A stretch of DNA of 64,000 bases. Source: Albibacterium sp035514885 (GTDB lineage: Bacteria; Bacteroidota; Bacteroidia; Sphingobacteriales; Sphingobacteriaceae). Where the stretch lies: contig NZ_DATJCH010000013.1 in NCBI RefSeq assembly GCF_035514885.1, forward strand, positions 1 through 64,000, written 5' to 3'. Below, in pieces: positions 60,094-64,000 of this stretch. Position numbers and translations under genes: made by a program. The notes below the pieces were generated by a model, which was not told the origin of the DNA, ran no database searches, and saw only the letters and a program-made list of their open reading frames with translations. The stretch's first letter is position 1. Every line of letters begins with the position of its first letter.

Positions 60094-62661
60094 TTAATCT
60101 TCCTTTCTAAGCACCTCTAGTGGCGTTCTATTTAACAAAGCCGTACTATTAAATATACCTATCACAACGGTTAAAGCTGAAACACCAACGAAGAGGCTCA
60201 GGATAAGTAAGATATTAGGGACAAATGGCAATTCAAAACTAAAGACAGCCAATGCCCAACTCGAAAGCAGGGCTATTAATATTCCAGCAGAAGCAGCTAG
60301 GGTTCCCAGAAACAGATACTCCATCGCCGCAATAGTCAATATTTGTTTTCTGCTGGCACCCATGGTTCTTAGCAAAACACTTTCCCGAACACGTTGATAT
60401 TTACTGATCATAACAGAAGCAATCAAGACTATTATACCTGTTAAGATACTTAAGGCTGCCATAAATTGGATTACAAAACCAATCTTATCCAATATTTCAT
60501 CTAATATGGTCAATATAAGATTCAGATCAATAATGGAAACGGTGGGAAATTGTTGAACAACAGCTAGCTGAAAGGCAGAAGCTTCGCTATTCGGAGTTCT
60601 CGTCATAATAACATGAAACTGAGGAGCATCATCAATAACACCTTTAGGAAAAACTAGCCTAAAATTCGTCTGTACCCTATTCCAGTCTACTTCCCGAAAA
60701 CTTCCAACAATGGCAGGAACCATCAGTCCCTGGACATTGTACACCAAATGATCTCCTATTTTCAGACCTGCTCTTTCAGCGTATTCCTTTTCCAGTGAAA
60801 CTCTTGCAGTATCTCCTTGCCCCACTTCACCAATCCACAGACCGTCAGTTATTTTCTCTGAAGAGATTATACTGTCCCGATAAGTTACACGTAGCTCACG
60901 ACCAAATGATCGAGGTGACAGACCTATCGTGCTGTCTTTTCTAACAGCTGCTTCATTATATCCATTGATTGATTCTAGCTGAACGGTAACAATAGGAACC
61001 TCTTGGATAATTGGTAAATTCTCTTTATTTACCAAATTAAGCACTTCTTGTTTTTGGCTTGATTGAATATCAAACAAAACCATATTAGGCTGATTGCTCC
61101 CGGCTGAGAAAGAAAGCTGAGAAATTAATAATGTCTTTACAAAGAATAAAGTCGCTATAAACGCTGTACCTAAGCCAATGGCCATTACCATAATAACCGT
61201 TTGATTATTCGGACGGTATAAATTAGATAAGCCTTGGCGCCAGAGATAGCTCCATGAATGTGGAAAATACTTCTTTACAAGCTTTACTAAGAGAAGAGAA
61301 ACGCCATACAAAATTAAAAAGCCCAATAAAACTCCTGCCGTAAATGCCAGTGTTTGAAACCAGCCATCTAATTGCATTCGCGCAAAAAGTAAAACAAAAA
61401 GTATGATCAGTCCATAAACTAGTGTTCTATATTTGTTTTTATGACCGTTATTTTCTTCATAAGACAATCGTAAAGTATTTAAAGGGGATATGGTATGAAT
61501 ACCAATTAGTGGCAATAGAGCAAATAGAATTGAAATGAATACACCAAGAGCTATTCCTTTAGCGATTGCAAGTATTGACAAATCATTACTAACTGCCACA
61601 GGCAACAAGTCTTGCAGAACTACCGGTAAAAGCTGTTGTATAATAACACCTAATGCAGCTCCTAGAACTGACCCTATCAAGCCAATTCCGGCGACCTGAA
61701 TCAGAAAGATAAGAAATGCCTGCCTAGAACTTACTCCCAAACACCTTAAAATCGCTATACTGTTTAATTTTTCACGGATGTAGATTTGAATAGCACTGGA
61801 TACACCTATACAGCCTAACAGCAAGGCAATAAAACCAACCAAAGACAAGAAGCCTGTAAGATCCTCGAAAGACCTACCAGTACTTTCTTTACGCATCTGA
61901 ATAGTTTCTCCGTCTAAACCTTCCAGTTCAAAAGGTGTATCTAATTTCTCTAATATATTATCGACATCGGTTGTTTTCGGAAATTGATAGTAAAAATTAT
62001 AACTTACTCTACTTCCTTTTTGCAATAATCCGGTTGATTCTAAATACGCTAGTGGAATAAAAATGGCAGGAGCCACTGAACTTGATATACCACTTTGTCC
62101 GGGTGCATTTGTAAGTGCTCCTGCTATTGTAAATTTCTGGTTGCCGATAACTACCTGGTCCCCTACTTCAGCATTAAACTGCAACATCAAGGTCTTATCA
62201 ACCAGTGCATTTTTGCCAGATCTGAAAGAACCTTCCGCCGACTCAGGAACAGTTTCTAATTTTCCATAAAATGGAAAATTGCCACCTAAAGCCCGAATAT
62301 CTACTAACCTATTCCCGCCATTTTTTTCGAATAAAGCCATAGAAGCAAAACTCTTTTCTTCGGCAAAAGCAGAGCTTATACTTTTCAAAGAATCAACTAA
62401 ATGCTGTGCTTCCTGCGATAATTCTTTTCGACTATCCACCACCAGATCAGCACCAATTAATTCCGCAGCCTGCAAATCAATATCCGTTTTTAGATTATCG
62501 CTAAAAGATGATATGGCAACCATCGATGCAATTCCGAGGACGATGGAAGAAATAAACAATAAGAGTCTGGACTTATTCTTCCGGCTATCTCTTAAGGCCA
62601 TTTTCAATATCCACCAGAAATTCGTCTTAGTGGCATAAGATGTTTGATCGTTACTCTGCAT
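60094..62661 (-). CDS. FtsX/YbbP-like ABC transporter permease
   Basis: 855 residues with two FtsX-type units. An N-terminal helix (about 30-52) and MacB-like periplasmic domain (about 60-260), then helices about 270-380 and two near 415-465; a second periplasmic domain (about 510-710) and three last helices (about 725-845). The final NRTPLEVLRKED is a common end for this family. It matches E. coli YbbP in size and in genetic context. Its start overlaps the ATPase gene by 11 bp. Possibly moves or extracts lipids or lipoproteins; substrate unknown. Confidence 0.87.
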   Translation of the reverse strand: MQSNDQTSYATKTNFWWILKMALRDSRKNKSRLLLFISSIVLGIASMVAISSFSDNLKTDIDLQAAELIGADLVVDSRKELSQEAQHLVDSLKSISSAFAEEKSFASMALFEKNGGNRLVDIRALGGNFPFYGKLETVPESAEGSFRSGKNALVDKTLMLQFNAEVGDQVVIGNQKFTIAGALTNAPGQSGISSSVAPAIFIPLAYLESTGLLQKGSRVSYNFYYQFPKTTDVDNILEKLDTPFELEGLDGETIQMRKESTGRSFEDLTGFLSLVGFIALLLGCIGVSSAIQIYIREKLNSIAILRCLGVSSRQAFLIFLIQVAGIGLIGSVLGAALGVIIQQLLPVVLQDLLPVAVSNDLSILAIAKGIALGVFISILFALLPLIGIHTISPLNTLRLSYEENNGHKNKYRTLVYGLIILFVLLFARMQLDGWFQTLAFTAGVLLGFLILYGVSLLLVKLVKKYFPHSWSYLWRQGLSNLYRPNNQTVIMVMAIGLGTAFIATLFFVKTLLISQLSFSAGSNQPNMVLFDIQSSQKQEVLNLVNKENLPIIQEVPIVTVQLESINGYNEAAVRKDSTIGLSPRSFGRELRVTYRDSIISSEKITDGLWIGEVGQGDTARVSLEKEYAERAGLKIGDHLVYNVQGLMVPAIVGSFREVDWNRVQTNFRLVFPKGVIDDAPQFHVIMTRTPNSEASAFQLAVVQQFPTVSIIDLNLILTILDEILDKIGFVIQFMAALSILTGIIVLIASVMISKYQRVRESVLLRTMGASRKQILTIAAMEYLFLGTLAASAGILIALLSSWALAVFSFELPFVPNILLILSLFVGVSALTVVIGIFNSTALLNRTPLEVLRKED

Positions 62662-63328
62662 TACTCAACAATTTACCCCCCTTTAATCGAATAACACGTT
62701 GTGTTTTTGCAGCTAATTCAAGGTCATGGGTCACTAAAACAAGCGTAGTTCCCGCTTCACGGTTTAGATCAAACAATAACCTTTCTACTCGTTCACCTGT
62801 TTCCGTGTCCAGATTACCGGTAGGCTCGTCGGCAAATAGAATTTTAGGAGAATTAGAGAAGGCTCTTGCCAAAGAAATACGTTGTTGCTCTCCTCCAGAC
62901 AATTGAGATGGATAATGAGATGCCCGGTCCTGGAGACCAACTTTCTCTAATAGTTCCATTGCTGTTTTCTTAATATTATTAGCTCCTCGCAATTCAAGAG
63001 GTACCATCACATTTTCAAGCGCTGTAAGTGTGGATAGAAGCTGGAAGTTTTGAAAGATAAAGCCTACATGCTGGTTTCGTATCCATGCACGTTCATCTTC
63101 ATTCAGTTTGTTTAAATTGATATTGTTCAGGATCACATCACCACTACTGGCACGATCAAGTCCGGCACATAAACCCAATAAGGTAGTTTTTCCACTTCCA
63201 GAGGGACCTACGATTGCGACAGTTGACTTCTCCTCTATATCAAAATCAATATGTTGTAATACGGTTAGAGTGTTAGTACCACTTTTATAAGTTTTAGCCA
63301 GATTTTTTACACTTAGAATAGATCCCAA
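62651..63328 (-). CDS. ABC transporter ATP-binding protein, YbbA/LolD type
   Basis: 225 residues. Walker A GPSGSGKTT, signature LSGGEQQRISLARA, Walker B ILFADEPTGNLD, then VTHD. The start is a TTG at 63328 (MGSILSVKNLAKTY); no ATG is available before Walker A in a plausible position. Partner of the overlapping FtsX-like permease. Together with the divergent SGNH esterase this repeats the tesA-ybbA-ybbP arrangement of E. coli. Confidence 0.9.
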   Translation of the reverse strand: MGSILSVKNLAKTYKSGTNTLTVLQHIDFDIEEKSTVAIVGPSGSGKTTLLGLCAGLDRASSGDVILNNINLNKLNEDERAWIRNQHVGFIFQNFQLLSTLTALENVMVPLELRGANNIKKTAMELLEKVGLQDRASHYPSQLSGGEQQRISLARAFSNSPKILFADEPTGNLDTETGERVERLLFDLNREAGTTLVLVTHDLELAAKTQRVIRLKGGKLLSNAE

Positions 63329-63448
63329 AATATTTTATTTAAATAATTATATTAGATTCGTTATTTTCAATAATGGCAAAAATATACGGATAAATTAAGT
63401 ACTTTGTCGATTAATATAATCTATAAAAAGTAATTTTGACGTTACGAT

Positions 63449-64000
63449 ATGAATTTTAGAATACTGCTTTCATTCTTTATTTGCTTCTTTATATTAGCCT
63501 GCTCGAACACCAGCAATCAACAATCAGATCAGGAGAAAGACAGTTCTGCAATTCCTGATACTACAGTAGAAACAACACAAATGAAAACTATTCTTTTCTT
63601 TGGAAATAGCTTAACAGCTGGCTATGGCCTTGATGATCCTAATGATGCTTTCCCCGGACTCATTCAATTAAAGATTGACTCTTTGAACCTCCCCTATAAA
63701 ACTATTAATGCCGGACTGAGTGGTGAGACTTCTTCTGGTGGAAAAGAAAGAATTGACTGGCTATTAAAGCAAAGGATAGATGTTTTTGTACTGGAACTTG
63801 GGGCAAATGACGGCTTAAGAGGCTTACCTGTCGATGAAACATATAAAAGTTTACAAGCCATTATTGATAAGGTAAAAGCTGCATGGCCGGATTGTAAAAT
63901 GGTGTTAACAGGTATGCTGGTACCACCAAGTATGGGTCAGCGTTATTCAGAAGAATTTAAAGCTGTTTTCATAAATCTAGCGAAAGAAAATAACATGGCT
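63449..64000 (+). CDS. SGNH/GDSL arylesterase (TesA-like) lipoprotein, 3' end outside window
   Basis: Open to the window end (184 codons seen). Signal peptide with lipobox FFILAC (Cys18), a short polar linker, then block I of SGNH hydrolases as FFGNSLTAGYGL with Ser near 54, GLSGETSSGG, and block III ELGANDGLRGL. The Asp/His block V lies beyond the edge. The motifs match the TesA/arylesterase subgroup. Divergent from the YbbA-like ATPase, 120 bp apart. Confidence 0.9.
   Translation, partial: MNFRILLSFFICFFILACSNTSNQQSDQEKDSSAIPDTTVETTQMKTILFFGNSLTAGYGLDDPNDAFPGLIQLKIDSLNLPYKTINAGLSGETSSGGKERIDWLLKQRIDVFVLELGANDGLRGLPVDETYKSLQAIIDKVKAAWPDCKMVLTGMLVPPSMGQRYSEEFKAVFINLAKENNMA

Overview
The window is AT-rich and densely coded, and reads as a chromosomal segment of a Bacteroidetes bacterium, most likely Sphingobacteriales (Solitalea/Pedobacter-like; inferred from protein character, not from a database search). 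Supporting signs are promoters of the TTG-N19/20-TAnnTTTG type, almost no Shine-Dalgarno sequences, a fused CcoN-CcoO oxidase subunit, a clade II type NosZ, many lipoproteins, and LptG, Tgt and DprA of Bacteroidetes character. I saw no rRNA, tRNA, transposase, phage or CRISPR.

Layout. 1-12109 is mainly housekeeping: 3' part of sppA, a PolX-family protein, four glycosyltransferases, sixA, dprA, rsmG, tgt, lptG and an EamA transporter. 12595-22831 holds a surface protein (metalloprotease, beta-propeller and beta-barrel in one chain), an esterase, a lipoprotein, a membrane Fe-S oxidoreductase pair, an OmpA-like lipoprotein, icd, a very acidic protein and a HlyIII/PAQR protein.

22874-48007 is one long respiratory region for low oxygen and nitrogen oxides: nosZ-nosL(fusion)-nosD-nosF-nosY; an uncharacterised 594-residue protein; a CoA-transferase with nirK; a monohaem cytochrome c; a 12-helix membrane protein; a stand-alone D-lactate dehydrogenase N-terminal domain; a FixL-like haem-PAS kinase beside a receiver-CRP/FNR fusion regulator; then hemN-ccoI-ccoS-ccoNO-ccoQ-ccoP-ccoG-ccoH and a SafE-like protein. 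Six intergenic sites here match TGAY-N4-RTCA, and a seventh (nosZ) is a weaker match. At nosZ, nirK and the cytochrome gene the site lies 32-33 bp from a TAnnTTTG box, the geometry of a class II CRP/FNR activator. My reading is that the FixL-FixJ-FixK cascade has been shortened: FixL phosphorylates a protein that is both FixJ receiver and FixK DNA-binding factor, and this controls cbb3 oxidase, haem synthesis, nirK/nosZ and three poorly understood genes. No recognisable NO reductase lies between nirK and nosZ.

48008-64000 returns to mixed functions: an Rrf2 regulator with an NmrA-like oxidoreductase, each preceded by a TGTAA-N9-TTACA operator; an 11-bp tandem repeat and a strong bidirectional terminator; a metallo-beta-lactamase-fold protein; dnaX; an OmpA-like lipoprotein; the rpsF-rpsR-rplI operon; mtgA; a small conserved protein; amt; a 47-residue ORF coupled to a glycosyltransferase; a GH1 glycosidase; and an ABC transporter divergent from a truncated SGNH esterase, the E. 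coli tesA-ybbA-ybbP arrangement.
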